DNA of 64,000 nt from Bacteroides sp. (GCA_014802325.1 JAAVCK010000008.1:1-64000); one strand, 5' to 3'. Positions 1-9,019 are shown, counted from the first letter of the stretch. The notes: generated from the letters alone by a model not told the origin. Program-made: numbers and translations.

Positions 1-1
1 C

Positions 2-79
2 AAGGCGTTCAGAACCCAGTTCCGAGGAGTTGGCGACATCAAATTCTTCATGTTCAGACTGGCAACACTATACTCTTGA
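2..79 (+). CDS. C-terminal tail of a gene cut by the window edge
   Basis: An open frame runs from the left edge for 25 codons to TGA at 77-79. The residues are basic and aromatic (for example FRTQFRGVGD, then FFMFRLATLY). This has the look of the end of a transposase-like or other DNA-binding protein, but it is too short to assign. Whether the frame is coding depends on sequence left of the window. A long AT-rich inverted repeat lies just downstream. Confidence 0.35.
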   Translation, partial: KAFRTQFRGVGDIKFFMFRLATLYS

Positions 80-115
80 CATTACCTCCCGCCCACCGGA
101 AAATTCCGCTGACCC

Positions 116-150
116 CTAATTAGTCTAATTAGACCAATTAGACTAATTAG
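116..150. repeat. Perfect 15-bp AT-rich inverted repeat
   Basis: Arms at 116-130 (CTAATTAGTCTAATT) and 136-150 (AATTAGACTAATTAG) are perfect reverse complements around the spacer AGACC. Each arm also contains the small palindrome CTAATTAG. It lies between the edge ORF and the convergent thioredoxin-like gene. There is no adjacent T-run, so it does not look like a classical intrinsic terminator. It could be a protein-binding site, a cruciform or a mobile element scar. Confidence 0.8.
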
Positions 151-228
151 AACTGCTCCCTACAATAATAGCAGTCGCCGGCTCTGCAGATGCAGGGTCG
201 GCGGCGATAGTGTAGTGCAAGTTGCTGC

Positions 229-714
229 TCAGAGCATGGCGAGAACTGCGTCGGTGGTGGGGTTGACTGCACGGATCTTACCGCTGGGATCGATCAGATA
301 AGAGTTGCAGCCGCGGTCGAGGTAATACTCGCCGGCCACGCGGGCGGCATCTTCGGGATTGAGATGGATCTGAGTACCTTCGCTGAGACCGTCGGCGGCT
401 ATGACGGCATTGTAGAGAGCCTCGCTGCGGTCAACATTTATGGAGAGCAACTGAAATTCGGAATTTGAACGAATATCACGCGCGAGATCGTCGTAATTAC
501 CGGCGGCAATTCTCGAAACGGGATCACTGCTGGTCCAGAAATTGACCAAAGTCCACTTTCCGTTGAATGAAATCGGCGTAGCCACAGTAGAGTCAGAAAT
601 TTCGATCGAGGGAGCTTTGCAGCCCTGGGCTGCACGTACTACTCCACCTGTGTGCGCTGAAACCGAAATAAGAATTAATGCGAAGAGTGCAAAAAGTGTC
701 GCTGTCTTCTTCAT
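229..714 (-). CDS. TlpA-like thioredoxin-fold protein lacking the CXXC motif
   Basis: A 161-residue exported protein with an N-terminal hydrophobic signal (about residues 5-20, KKTATLFALFALILIS). The rest follows the TlpA/AhpC-TSA layout: a WTLVNFW strand, a helix, LLSINVD, and a late YLIDPSGKI strand-turn. At the position where TlpA proteins carry WCxxC it reads NFWTSSDPVS, so the redox cysteine pair is absent. Two other cysteines remain (about residues 32 and 136). It is therefore probably not a classical disulfide reductase. It could be a degenerate or non-redox member of the family. It is transcribed alone from a promoter box at 833-840, well upstream of the ATG. Confidence 0.75.
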   Translation of the reverse strand: MKKTATLFALFALILISVSAHTGGVVRAAQGCKAPSIEISDSTVATPISFNGKWTLVNFWTSSDPVSRIAAGNYDDLARDIRSNSEFQLLSINVDRSEALYNAVIAADGLSEGTQIHLNPEDAARVAGEYYLDRGCNSYLIDPSGKIRAVNPTTDAVLAML

Positions 715-832
715 TGTGTCTTCTGTGATGATTTTCGTTAAACTTAGGCCGTCGGCTTATACCTTGGATTCGCATCGCTGGAACACCCCGGCGGTCGCGC
801 CGATTTTCGACGCTTCGTTAACATAGACGCTG

Positions 833-866
833 CAAAGGTAATAATTGTTTAACGGCAGAGCAAAAA
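833..866 (-). promoter_or_regulatory. Bacteroidota-type promoter for the thioredoxin-like gene
   Basis: On the minus strand, TACCTTTG (833-840) matches the TAnnTTTG -7 box. A TTTTTG at 861-866 lies 20 bp upstream, in the position of the -33 TTTG element. The resulting leader to the ATG at 714 is about 115 nt. Confidence 0.65.
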
Positions 867-974
867 TCTTTCAAAAAGTGGAATTTATTTTGCTCGTATT
901 ATGGCGAAAATTCACGGACACACGATAATGAGTCAAGGATAAGTTAAAGAGAGTTAAAAATATGTTGTATAACA

Positions 975-1934
975 TTATTTTCCAACATATCCGGCTTTTT
1001 CGAGCAATTTCGGGTCATTGTAAAAAGCAGGCGAAAGTATGGCCGAAAGCGTCTCCGACGGGTGGGCCGAGAGGTAGCTCCGCACTATGCGGTGACCTAT
1101 ATACCGACCCGCTCTGCCGGGGGCTTCGGGGTGAAGAAAAGAGGTCACGGAATTGGGGCGGACAAGCGTCTCGGTGACGGAGGGATCAGTAGAGAAAACG
1201 AGATTGCGGGCAAGAAGTGACTCCCAGGCCGGCTGCTCGTTCTGCTCCAGCCAGCTGTATTCTTCGTCGGAATATCCGAGCGCCTCCTGCTCGGTAGCGC
1301 CTGTAAGCTGCATCACAGCCTCGACCACCGCGCCCTCGGCGGCCATACGCGAAAGTGCCGTAGGATATTTTGACTGAGGATCGTAGGGAAAGCGCTCTGC
1401 CACAACAGCTTCAGCCACGTCGATACCTATGCGCGAAGCGTCTTTGAGTCGGCGCTGATAATACGGGAAATAGGAATAGAAATCGTGGTGAGGTCCGAGG
1501 TAATGGTTGAGCGCTACAAACACTACTGAGTCGGCCGTAACCACCGACTGATTGTAGGGCGAAACCACTGTGACAAGCATGGCCGGAGGAGTAGCGCCGG
1601 TGAGCTTCGCCACATTATTAAATATAGAGCCGGTGACGGCAGCTAAAGAATCTGTGGAAGCAAACTGTTCGGCCACAAACTGATTGTAGGGCTTACCCTG
1701 AAGAGAGGCGAAATAATCCGACACCCGTGAGGAATCGGCCCCCACTACATTTAGCCATATGGCAGCCGGTGCGCCGGCGGCAAGAAACCTGACCGAATCA
1801 CCGGCCAGAGCGGCCGAATCGAGGCGGACAACACGAGCCGGGGCGGCAGGTTCGGGAGCGCCGGGCACCCATGCGCATCCTGCCGCGAACGAGGCTGCAA
1901 GAAGCGATATAATATATGTGGCGATATGTTTCAT
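975..1934 (-). CDS. GldB-like lipoprotein
   Basis: A 319-residue lipoprotein. The signal peptide ends in the lipobox AASFAAGC, so Cys20 is the likely lipidated residue. The body matches the gliding motility lipoprotein GldB family: VVFVALNHYLGP, a YFPYYQRRLKDASRIGIDVA segment, and a C-terminal GRYIGHRIVRSYL stretch. GldB is needed for gliding and type IX secretion in Flavobacterium. In non-gliding Bacteroidales its role is less clear. It lies about 49 kb from the gldKLMN cluster in this window and has no operon partner here. Function beyond the family assignment is inference. Confidence 0.75.
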   Translation of the reverse strand: MKHIATYIISLLAASFAAGCAWVPGAPEPAAPARVVRLDSAALAGDSVRFLAAGAPAAIWLNVVGADSSRVSDYFASLQGKPYNQFVAEQFASTDSLAAVTGSIFNNVAKLTGATPPAMLVTVVSPYNQSVVTADSVVFVALNHYLGPHHDFYSYFPYYQRRLKDASRIGIDVAEAVVAERFPYDPQSKYPTALSRMAAEGAVVEAVMQLTGATEQEALGYSDEEYSWLEQNEQPAWESLLARNLVFSTDPSVTETLVRPNSVTSFLHPEAPGRAGRYIGHRIVRSYLSAHPSETLSAILSPAFYNDPKLLEKAGYVGK

Positions 1935-2022
1935 TGTTCAAAATTAACTATTCTTTGGCAATAATTGCCACGTCGGCATAAAAAAAGGTCATGATAGCTA
2001 CCAACTACAACAAATAAATCAC

Positions 2023-2030
2023 TAATTTTG
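2023..2030 (+). promoter_or_regulatory. -7 box upstream of the amidase gene
   Basis: TAATTTTG fits TAnnTTTG and lies about 55 bp upstream of the amidase ATG. No clear -33 TTG is seen at the usual spacing. Confidence 0.5.
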
Positions 2031-2084
2031 TGGGTTGAACGCTCAAAATAATTTACATTCCGAATAAAAATCATCACATAGCCC

Positions 2085-3230
2085 ATGCACATGCGACTCA
2101 CCACATATATTAATATACGCCTCGCGGCCGCGTGTATGGCGCTCGTCATGGCGATGGTGTGCCCCACCCCGGCCGAAGCCAAAAGCACAGCCGCCGGCAA
2201 GGAATACGTGGTGATGATCGACCCCGGCCACGGCGCTCACGATGCCGGCGCACTCGGAGCTACGACCACCGAGAAAGCCATAAACCTGGCAGTAGGTCTG
2301 AAGCTGGCCAAGCTCGTGAAAGAAGGGATGCCCGACGCCAAGGTGATAATGACGCGCGACGACGATACATTTGTCACCCTCAACGACCGCGCCAAGATGG
2401 CCAACCGCCTGCATGCCGACGTGTTCATATCCATTCACGCCAACTCGGTAGACAAGAAGTCGCCATCGCGATCCACCATACGCGGCGCGGCGGTGTATAC
2501 GTTCGGTCTCGACCGCAGCAACGCCAATCTATCGGTGGCGATGCGCGAGAATGAGGTGATGAAACTCGAAGACAATTACTCGGCCACATATCAGGGCTTC
2601 GACCCGTCGTCGACCGAGAGCTACATAATGTTTGACATCGTGCAGCATGCCGCCCACGAGCGATCGGTCACTCTGGCACATGAGGTGCAGAAAGAACTCG
2701 TGTCGACAGCCGGACGTAAAAACAACGGTGTGAAGCAAGCACCATTCTACGTACTGGTCTACACCACCATGCCGTCAATACTCGTGGAGCTCGACTTCAT
2801 CTGCAACCCCGAGATGGAGAAATTCATGGCTTCGGAAGACGGACAAAACCGCCTGGCCCGCGCTATCTACAACGGCCTGCGCAACTACCGCGGCACGGGC
2901 AAAGCCCCTCAAGCTCCCGCATCGAGCGCATCGACCCCGGTGACCACCGCGACAGCCAAGACCGAGACCTCCCCCACCCCCACGGTCAAAACCACCGGAG
3001 AGGTGCACTACCGCATACAATTCGCCACCTCGTCGCGCGAGCTGCCGTCATCAAGCCCCAAACTCAACGGCATAAGCAAGCCGGAGTATTACGTGGACGG
3101 CGGAGTGTATAAATACACCTCCGGCCGCTACGCCTCGCCGTCGGAGGCGCAGACCGACCTGCGGCGCATACGCGAGACGTATCCGGAAGCATTCGTGGTG
3201 AAAATGCAGGGCGACACAAGATTAAAATAA
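2085..3230 (+). CDS. N-acetylmuramoyl-L-alanine amidase with C-terminal SPOR domain
   Basis: A 381-residue exported peptidoglycan hydrolase. After a signal peptide (about residues 1-32) comes an Amidase_3 domain (about 42-270). It shows MIDPGHGAHDAGA with the first zinc histidine, the TEKAINL glutamate, DVFISIHANS with the next histidine, and the late catalytic VELDFICN segment. A Pro/Thr/Ala-rich linker (about 275-300) leads to a SPOR-like domain (about 302-378), which in this family binds denuded glycan at the division septum. It cleaves the amide between MurNAc and L-Ala of the stem peptide, acting in cell separation. The MCE gene starts 39 bp downstream, and I infer a shared envelope operon. 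A second Met, two codons into the reading frame, could be the true start. Confidence 0.9.
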   Translation: MHMRLTTYINIRLAAACMALVMAMVCPTPAEAKSTAAGKEYVVMIDPGHGAHDAGALGATTTEKAINLAVGLKLAKLVKEGMPDAKVIMTRDDDTFVTLNDRAKMANRLHADVFISIHANSVDKKSPSRSTIRGAAVYTFGLDRSNANLSVAMRENEVMKLEDNYSATYQGFDPSSTESYIMFDIVQHAAHERSVTLAHEVQKELVSTAGRKNNGVKQAPFYVLVYTTMPSILVELDFICNPEMEKFMASEDGQNRLARAIYNGLRNYRGTGKAPQAPASSASTPVTTATAKTETSPTPTVKTTGEVHYRIQFATSSRELPSSSPKLNGISKPEYYVDGGVYKYTSGRYASPSEAQTDLRRIRETYPEAFVVKMQGDTRLK

Positions 3231-3269
3231 AAAATTTCATATACCGAATCATAACCACAACACGCAGAT

Positions 3270-4187
3270 ATGAAGAAAATATTCACACGCGAAGTAATCA
3301 TAGGCATCACGGTCATAATAGCGCTGCTGGTGCTCTTCTTCGGCATCAACTATCTGAAAGGAATCAATATCTTCAAGGCCTCTAACTATTATTACAGCAC
3401 GTACACCAACGTGGCAGGTCTCTCGCAGTCGGCCCCCGTGACACTCAACGGCTTCAAGGTGGGTCTGGTAAGAGAGATCGAATATCAGTATGACAATCCC
3501 GGCCACATCATGGTGGAGATGAGCCTCAACCGTGACCTGAAAGTACCCCGCGGCACCAAGGCGGTGCTCACCACCGACTTCTTAGGTACGTCGACCATCG
3601 AGCTGAAATTTCCTTCGGGCACACTCGACTATCACGACGTGGGCGACCACCTCGAAGGTGAAATCTCGGCAGGACTGATGGAAAAACTCACCGGCGAGAT
3701 GCTTCCGGCCGTGACAGGAATACTGCCCAAAGTAGACACACTGCTGGCTACGGCCAACACCGTCATATCCAACCCGGCCCTTACCAAAGCCATAGACCGA
3801 CTCGATGTAGTAATGGCCAACCTTGAGACCTCGACCGCCCTGCTCCAGCGCTCGCTCGGCCCGATACTCAACAATGCCTCATCGACCATGAGCAACGTCA
3901 GCGAGATATCCGAAAACCTCACTCAGGTGAGCGCCGCCCTCGCAGCTGTGGCCGACGACCTGAAGAAAATGCCGCTCGACTCTACGATGAACCACGTCAA
4001 CGCCATTGTGGCCAACCTCGAAAAGGCATCGGCTCAGCTCAACTCCACCAACTCCAGCCTCGGACTGCTGCTCAACGACGCCCAACTCTATGAGAACCTC
4101 AACAACTCCGTGGCACACGTCGACAGCATACTCATCGACCTCAAGCGACAGCCTAAGAAATACATACCAAGCATAAAGGTGTTCTGA
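3270..4187 (+). CDS. MCE/MlaD-family lipid transport protein
   Basis: A 305-residue protein with one N-terminal transmembrane anchor (about residues 8-25). An MlaD/MCE domain follows (about 37-115: YSTYTNVAGLSQSAPVTLNG, then VPRGTKAVLTTDFLGTSTIEL). The C-terminal half is a long Asn/Ser/Leu-rich helical region, typical of MCE tails that form needle-like tunnels. MCE proteins carry phospholipids between inner and outer membranes together with an MlaE permease and MlaF ATPase. Neither partner is in this window. It follows the amidase closely on the same strand. Confidence 0.87.
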   Translation: MKKIFTREVIIGITVIIALLVLFFGINYLKGINIFKASNYYYSTYTNVAGLSQSAPVTLNGFKVGLVREIEYQYDNPGHIMVEMSLNRDLKVPRGTKAVLTTDFLGTSTIELKFPSGTLDYHDVGDHLEGEISAGLMEKLTGEMLPAVTGILPKVDTLLATANTVISNPALTKAIDRLDVVMANLETSTALLQRSLGPILNNASSTMSNVSEISENLTQVSAALAAVADDLKKMPLDSTMNHVNAIVANLEKASAQLNSTNSSLGLLLNDAQLYENLNNSVAHVDSILIDLKRQPKKYIPSIKVF

Positions 4188-4206
4188 CGACAAAAGAGTC
4201 ACCGAC

Positions 4207-4917
4207 ATGGATAAGCAGCAAGCTATACGCTACCGCGGCCATACGGCTCTGTGTGAGATAGACCTTCCCGGGCAGCAGGCAATATCGTCGGGCCGGGTGC
4301 TGATAGTGGGAGCCGGCGGATTAGGTTCGCCCGTGGCTCTGTATCTGGCGGCGGCGGGAGTGGGACACATCACCATAATGGACGCCGACACCGTGTCGCT
4401 CTCCAATCTTCAGCGGCAGATAATCCACACCACGCCCGACGTGGGCAGGCTGAAAGTGGAATCGGCCCACGAGAAAATGACGGCCATCAACCCCCATATC
4501 GAGGTAGAGACCATAGCCGAATTTCTTACGCCCGAAAATGCCCGCGACATCATAGGGCGGCATGATCTGGTGGTGGACTGCTGCGACAATCTCACATCGC
4601 GGCTGCTGGTCAACGATACCTGCATGGCTCTGGAAAAGCCCTACGTCTACGGCGCCGTGCAGAGGTTTTCGGGTCACGTGTACACCTACACTCCCGGGGC
4701 GGCATCGTATCGCGACTATTTCGACACCTCAGCGGCGGTCGACGAACCACCCTGCGCACTCAACGGCATACTCAACACCGTGGTGGGAGTGATAGGCTCG
4801 CTCCAGGCCACCGAAGCGGTGAAAATCCTGGCCCGCACAGGTGATCTGCTCACCAACCGCCTGCTCATATTCGACGCCATCACCATGACATTCACCGTGT
4901 TTCCTATCGGGCGATAA
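4207..4917 (+). CDS. ThiF/MoeB/HesA-family adenylyltransferase
   Basis: A 236-residue E1-like enzyme that would adenylate the C-terminal glycine of a ubiquitin-like sulfur carrier. It has the nucleotide-binding GAGGLGSPVALYLAAAG (about residues 35-51), the NLQRQIIH arginine motif (about 68-75), DLVVDCCDN (about 116-124), and the late VGVIGSLQATEAVKIL helix. The structural zinc CxxC pairs of E. coli ThiF and MoeB are missing: the region reads PPCALNGIL and the protein stops at TVFPIGR. No thiS, moaD or rhodanese gene is adjacent, so the sulfur carrier partner cannot be named. It starts 19 bp after the MCE gene. Confidence 0.8.
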   Translation: MDKQQAIRYRGHTALCEIDLPGQQAISSGRVLIVGAGGLGSPVALYLAAAGVGHITIMDADTVSLSNLQRQIIHTTPDVGRLKVESAHEKMTAINPHIEVETIAEFLTPENARDIIGRHDLVVDCCDNLTSRLLVNDTCMALEKPYVYGAVQRFSGHVYTYTPGAASYRDYFDTSAAVDEPPCALNGILNTVVGVIGSLQATEAVKILARTGDLLTNRLLIFDAITMTFTVFPIGR

Positions 4918-5044
4918 TCACCCGGAATAATATCGGGCCGTAAGGCGACCGCAAGCAGCTGTCGGGCTAAGGCTATTCGGGCGAAGCGCATCAAAGTTGA
5001 CTGTCATACATAATTTTACGGGCATTATCGCGTTATAAGTAAGT

Positions 5045-7444
5045 ATGCGATTACTAATTATAACGATATTATCACTTCTTGCCACAGCCGCAGGCATGGC
5101 TGCTCCGAGCATCAGGATTCATGGAAAAATCACCGATGCCGACAATAAACCTGTGGAGTTTGCCACAGTGCGCATAGGCGGCACGGCACTCGGCACCACA
5201 TCGGGTCTTGAGGGCGAATACACCGTGAGCTGCCCGGCCAACGATACGATAGTGGTCCACTTCTCATGTATAGGCTACCGCGACGCCAAGTCGACACTCA
5301 TAGACCCTCAGGCCGACGTCACACTCAACATGCGCATGCAGATGGATACCGAAATGCTGGCCGAAGTGGAGGTGACCGAGCTGCGCAAGCAGACCGGCTC
5401 GGTGGCCATGATAGATAAGGAGCAGCTGAAACTGTCGCCCGACGTGACGGGAGGGTCGGTGGAATCACTTCTGACCACGATGGCCGGCGTGACATCGAGC
5501 AACGAGATGTCGTCGCAATACTCGGTGCGCGGCGGCTCGTATGACGAGAACTCGGTGTATATCAACGGTATCGAAGTCTACCGTCCGCAGCTCATATCGT
5601 CGGGGCAGCAGGAAGGCCTCTCGATAATCAATCCCGACCTGGTGGGAGCCATAGGCTTCTCCACCGGAGGATTCACGGCGCAGTATGGCGACAAGATGTC
5701 GAGTGTGCTTGACATTACCTACCGTCAGCCCGAAGCATTTGAAGGCTCGGCGGCTGTAAGCCTCATGGGCGCGTCGCTCGCCATAGGTCAGAACTCGGGA
5801 CGGTTTTCGCAGCTCCACGGCATACGCTACAAGCAAAACTCGTCGCTGCTCTCGTCAATGGACACCAAGGGGGAGTATGACCCAACGTTTTTCGACTACC
5901 AGACGTCGCTCAACCTTAAGGTGAGCAAGAAATTCAGCGTTTCGTTCTTAGGCAATATAGCCATCAACAACTATAAGTTTACTCCGGTAAACCGCACCAC
6001 GACATTCGGCACGTCGACCGACGCCAAGAAATTCACCGTGTATTTCGACGGCCATGAAAAAGACAGGTTCGAGACATTTTTCGGCGCCCTGTCGCTCGAC
6101 TACCGTCCGTCGCGCTCCACAGAGCTAAAGCTGCTCGGCTCGGGCTATCTCACCAACGAGCTTGTGGCCTACGACATATCGGGCGAATACTGGCTCGATC
6201 AGGCCGGCACGTCAGACGTGGGCGGAGAGCTGGGCGTGGGCCGCTACCACGAGCATGCGCGCAACCGACTCAAAGCCTCGGTGCTCGCTCTCTCGCTCCA
6301 AGGCTCCACCGCCATCAACAACCAGCACACACTGACCTACGGCGCCACCCTCCAGCACGAGAAAATACTCGACCGCTCGCGTGAATGGGAGCTGCGCGAC
6401 TCGGCGGGATTCTCGCTGCCGTCGACCGGCGAAGCCGTGAAGGTGATATACAACCTCGCCTCGGACCACGACGTAAGCTCTACGCGCATGAGCTTCTTCG
6501 CCCAGGACGCATGGCGCATATCCACCGCTGCCGGCTACCTGACCCTCAACGCCGGACTCAGGGCAAGCTACTGGTCGTTCAACAAGGAATTTCTGCTCAG
6601 CCCCCGCATCAATGTGGGATTCGTGCCCGAAAAGCTCCACAACTGGGCCTTCCGCTTCGCCACCGGACTCTACTATCAGTCGCCATTCTATAAGGAATAC
6701 CGCATGCCTGTGGAGGATGCCGAGGGTAACCGCACCATAGTGCTCAACAGCGATATCAAGTCGCAGCGCAGCTTCCACCTGATAGGAGGCGCCGACTATA
6801 CGTTCCGCGCCATGAACCGCCCCTTCAAGCTTTCGGCCGAGATATATTACAAAGCGCTTTCTGACCTCGTGCCCTACGAGATAGACAATCTCAAGATAGT
6901 ATACTCGGGACTCAACGAGTCAAACGGCTTCACGGCAGGTATCGACATGAAACTGTTCGGACAGTTTGTGCCCGGGTCAGACTCGTGGATCAGCTTCTCG
7001 CTCATGAAGACGAGCGAAAATATCCACGGTGTGAAAGTGCCCCGCCCTACTGACCGCCGCTACAGTCTTGGAATATTCTTCACCGACTATTTTCCGAAAT
7101 TTCCCAAGCTGAAATTCTCGCTTCGCGGCATACTGTCAGACGGACTGCCCACCACATCACCCCGCTCCACCCGCGACAAAGGCTACTTCCGCACACCGGC
7201 CTACCGACGAGTCGACGCCGGCCTGTCATACGCCCTGCTTTCGCCGCTTAAGGACGGCGAGACACGCTCGGGCGTCATGCGCCACATCAAGAGCATATGG
7301 CTGGGACTCGACGTGTTCAACCTGCTCGACATAGCCAACGTGAGCTCATATTACTGGGTGACCGACGTGAACGACATCCAGTATGCCGTGCCGAATTATC
7401 TGACGCGGCGACAGTTTAACGTAAGACTTTCGATAGATTTCTGA
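5045..7444 (+). CDS. TonB-dependent outer membrane receptor
   Basis: A 799-residue outer membrane receptor. It has a signal peptide (about residues 1-20), a carboxypeptidase-regulatory-like domain (about 22-105, IRIHGKITDADNKPVEFATV), a plug domain (about 120-220, with SSQYSVRGGSYDENSVYING), and a beta barrel ending in the aromatic FNVRLSIDF. TonB and ExbBD power import of a substrate that binds the barrel. It is shorter than SusC proteins, and no SusD partner lies beside it, so it is not a polysaccharide utilisation pair. The substrate cannot be read from the sequence. No vitamin B12 or similar riboswitch was recognised in the 127-bp upstream gap. Confidence 0.9.
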   Translation: MRLLIITILSLLATAAGMAAPSIRIHGKITDADNKPVEFATVRIGGTALGTTSGLEGEYTVSCPANDTIVVHFSCIGYRDAKSTLIDPQADVTLNMRMQMDTEMLAEVEVTELRKQTGSVAMIDKEQLKLSPDVTGGSVESLLTTMAGVTSSNEMSSQYSVRGGSYDENSVYINGIEVYRPQLISSGQQEGLSIINPDLVGAIGFSTGGFTAQYGDKMSSVLDITYRQPEAFEGSAAVSLMGASLAIGQNSGRFSQLHGIRYKQNSSLLSSMDTKGEYDPTFFDYQTSLNLKVSKKFSVSFLGNIAINNYKFTPVNRTTTFGTSTDAKKFTVYFDGHEKDRFETFFGALSLDYRPSRSTELKLLGSGYLTNELVAYDISGEYWLDQAGTSDVGGELGVGRYHEHARNRLKASVLALSLQGSTAINNQHTLTYGATLQHEKILDRSREWELRDSAGFSLPSTGEAVKVIYNLASDHDVSSTRMSFFAQDAWRISTAAGYLTLNAGLRASYWSFNKEFLLSPRINVGFVPEKLHNWAFRFATGLYYQSPFYKEYRMPVEDAEGNRTIVLNSDIKSQRSFHLIGGADYTFRAMNRPFKLSAEIYYKALSDLVPYEIDNLKIVYSGLNESNGFTAGIDMKLFGQFVPGSDSWISFSLMKTSENIHGVKVPRPTDRRYSLGIFFTDYFPKFPKLKFSLRGILSDGLPTTSPRSTRDKGYFRTPAYRRVDAGLSYALLSPLKDGETRSGVMRHIKSIWLGLDVFNLLDIANVSSYYWVTDVNDIQYAVPNYLTRRQFNVRLSIDF

Positions 7445-7475
7445 GCCGAAAAGCCGCAATAAGGTGGAAAATCAC

Positions 7476-7483
7476 TACCTTTG
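7476..7483 (+). promoter_or_regulatory. -7 box for the aminotransferase-xseB operon
   Basis: TACCTTTG matches TAnnTTTG. Transcription would begin near 7488-7490, so an in-frame TTG at 7481 cannot be the start codon. This supports the ATG at 7520. Confidence 0.65.
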
Positions 7484-7519
7484 CGTAAACGAAACCTATT
7501 AATACCCCAAGCCACGCCA

Positions 7520-8725
7520 ATGCCCAAAGTATCAGAACGCGGCACACTCATGCCCGCATCGCCTATCCGCCGGCTTGCCCCGCTGGCAGCCAAGGCACGT
7601 GAAGAAGGCGTAAAAGTATATCACCTCAACATAGGTCAGCCCGACGTACCCACCCCTCAGTGCGGTCTCGACGCGCTGAAGCATATCGACCGCAAGGTGC
7701 TCGAATACAGCCCGTCGGCCGGACTTGACTCACTACGCCGCAAGCTTCAGGAATATTACAGCAAGTATCGCATAGAAGTGGATGTGGACGACATCATAGT
7801 CACCTGCGGCGGCTCGGAGGCAGTGCTTTTTGCCTTCATGGCCTGCCTGGATCCGGGCGATGAAATCATAGTGCCCGAGCCGGCTTACGCCAACTACATG
7901 GCTTTCGCCATATCGGCCGGAGCGAAGATAGTGACAATACCGTCGAGCATCGACGAAGGCTTCGCGCTGCCCCACGTGGAGGAGTTTGAGAAGCTGATCA
8001 CCCCGCGCACCAAAGGCATACTGATCTGCAATCCCAACAATCCCACGGGCTATCTCTACACCATGAAGGAGATGCTGCGCATTCGCGACCTGGTGAAGAA
8101 ACACGACCTCTTCCTATTCAGCGACGAGGTATACCGCGAATTTTGCTACACGGGCGCACCATATATCTCGGCTTTCCATCTGCCCGATATAGAGGAGCAG
8201 GTGGTGCTGATCGACTCGGTGTCGAAGCGCTACAACGAGTGCGGCATACGCGTGGGCGCTCTCATCACCAAGCATCCCGAGCTTAAGAAGAATATCATGA
8301 AATTCTGTCAGGCGCGCCTCAGCCCGCCCCTGCTGGGCCAGATAGTGGCGGAAGCCTCGATAGATACCCCGGCCGAATACATGCTCGAAACCTACAACGA
8401 GTATGTGGAGCGCCGCAAATTTCTCATCGACCGCCTCAACAAGATACCCGGATGCTATTCGCCTATCCCGATGGGAGCGTTCTACACTGTGGTACGTCTA
8501 CCGGTAGACGATGCCGATAAATTCTGCCGCTGGTGTCTGGAGGAATTCCGCTACGAGGGTCAGACCATTTTCATGGCTCCGGCCACGGGATTCTACACCA
8601 CACCCGGTATGGGTAAAGACGAGGTGCGACTGGCCTATGTGCTCAACACCGAAGAGCTTGCCAGGGCCATAGAGGTGCTCGAACATGCGCTGCGCGAATA
8701 TCCCGGACGCACCACCAACGTTTAA
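7520..8725 (+). CDS. PLP-dependent class I/II aminotransferase
   Basis: A 401-residue cytosolic aminotransferase of fold type I. Visible family marks are LNIGQPDVPTPQ near the N terminus, CNPNNPTGYL (about residues 170-179), FSDEVYREF with the PLP-contacting Asp/Tyr, and SVSKRYNECGIRVG, where Lys about 236 forms the Schiff base. The best matches I recall are AspC/alanine-type aminotransferases of Bacteroidales, but the amino acid substrate is not determinable here. I chose ATG 7520 because the promoter box at 7476-7483 excludes earlier starts. The xseB gene follows 26 bp later. Confidence 0.87.
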   Translation: MPKVSERGTLMPASPIRRLAPLAAKAREEGVKVYHLNIGQPDVPTPQCGLDALKHIDRKVLEYSPSAGLDSLRRKLQEYYSKYRIEVDVDDIIVTCGGSEAVLFAFMACLDPGDEIIVPEPAYANYMAFAISAGAKIVTIPSSIDEGFALPHVEEFEKLITPRTKGILICNPNNPTGYLYTMKEMLRIRDLVKKHDLFLFSDEVYREFCYTGAPYISAFHLPDIEEQVVLIDSVSKRYNECGIRVGALITKHPELKKNIMKFCQARLSPPLLGQIVAEASIDTPAEYMLETYNEYVERRKFLIDRLNKIPGCYSPIPMGAFYTVVRLPVDDADKFCRWCLEEFRYEGQTIFMAPATGFYTTPGMGKDEVRLAYVLNTEELARAIEVLEHALREYPGRTTNV

Positions 8726-8751
8726 AAAAAGCAACATCGCACCGAAAAAAA

Positions 8752-8976
8752 ATGGAAGAACCGAAATTCAATGATATCAGCAAGATGTCGTTCAGCGAAT
8801 GCCTGAGCGAACTCGAAGGTATAGTCAGAATGATGGAGAGCGACAAATGCGACATAGATCAGCTGGCCGCATACACAACGCGAGCCACTGTGCTGCTCGA
8901 CACGTGCCGCTCGAAACTGACCGCCACCGACCGCGAACTACAGAAAATACTGTCGGGCACCGGGGAAAATTCTTAA
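8752..8976 (+). CDS. xseB: Exodeoxyribonuclease VII small subunit
   Basis: A 74-residue protein with the XseB signature: FSECLSELEGIVRMMESDKCDIDQ, then an L...TTRATVLLDTCRSKL helix. XseB binds in multiple copies to XseA to form exonuclease VII, which degrades single-stranded DNA. The large subunit gene xseA is not adjacent and is not in the window. It is probably co-transcribed with the upstream aminotransferase and ends before a strong hairpin at 9020-9048. Confidence 0.87.
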   Translation: MEEPKFNDISKMSFSECLSELEGIVRMMESDKCDIDQLAAYTTRATVLLDTCRSKLTATDRELQKILSGTGENS

Positions 8977-9019
8977 AATCCGCCCCTCCATTAACAACAC
9001 TGTAACCGACACCCGTGTT

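Noticed and set aside
1939-1946. Minus-strand TAATTTTG just before the GldB-like gene
   Set aside because: It lies 5 bp from the ATG and would give a leaderless transcript. I could not tell it from chance in an AT-rich gap.
4918-5044. GC-rich gap before the TonB-dependent receptor as a possible cobalamin riboswitch
   Set aside because: I could not find the conserved B12-box or the required junction pattern, and the gap is too short for a full cobalamin aptamer.
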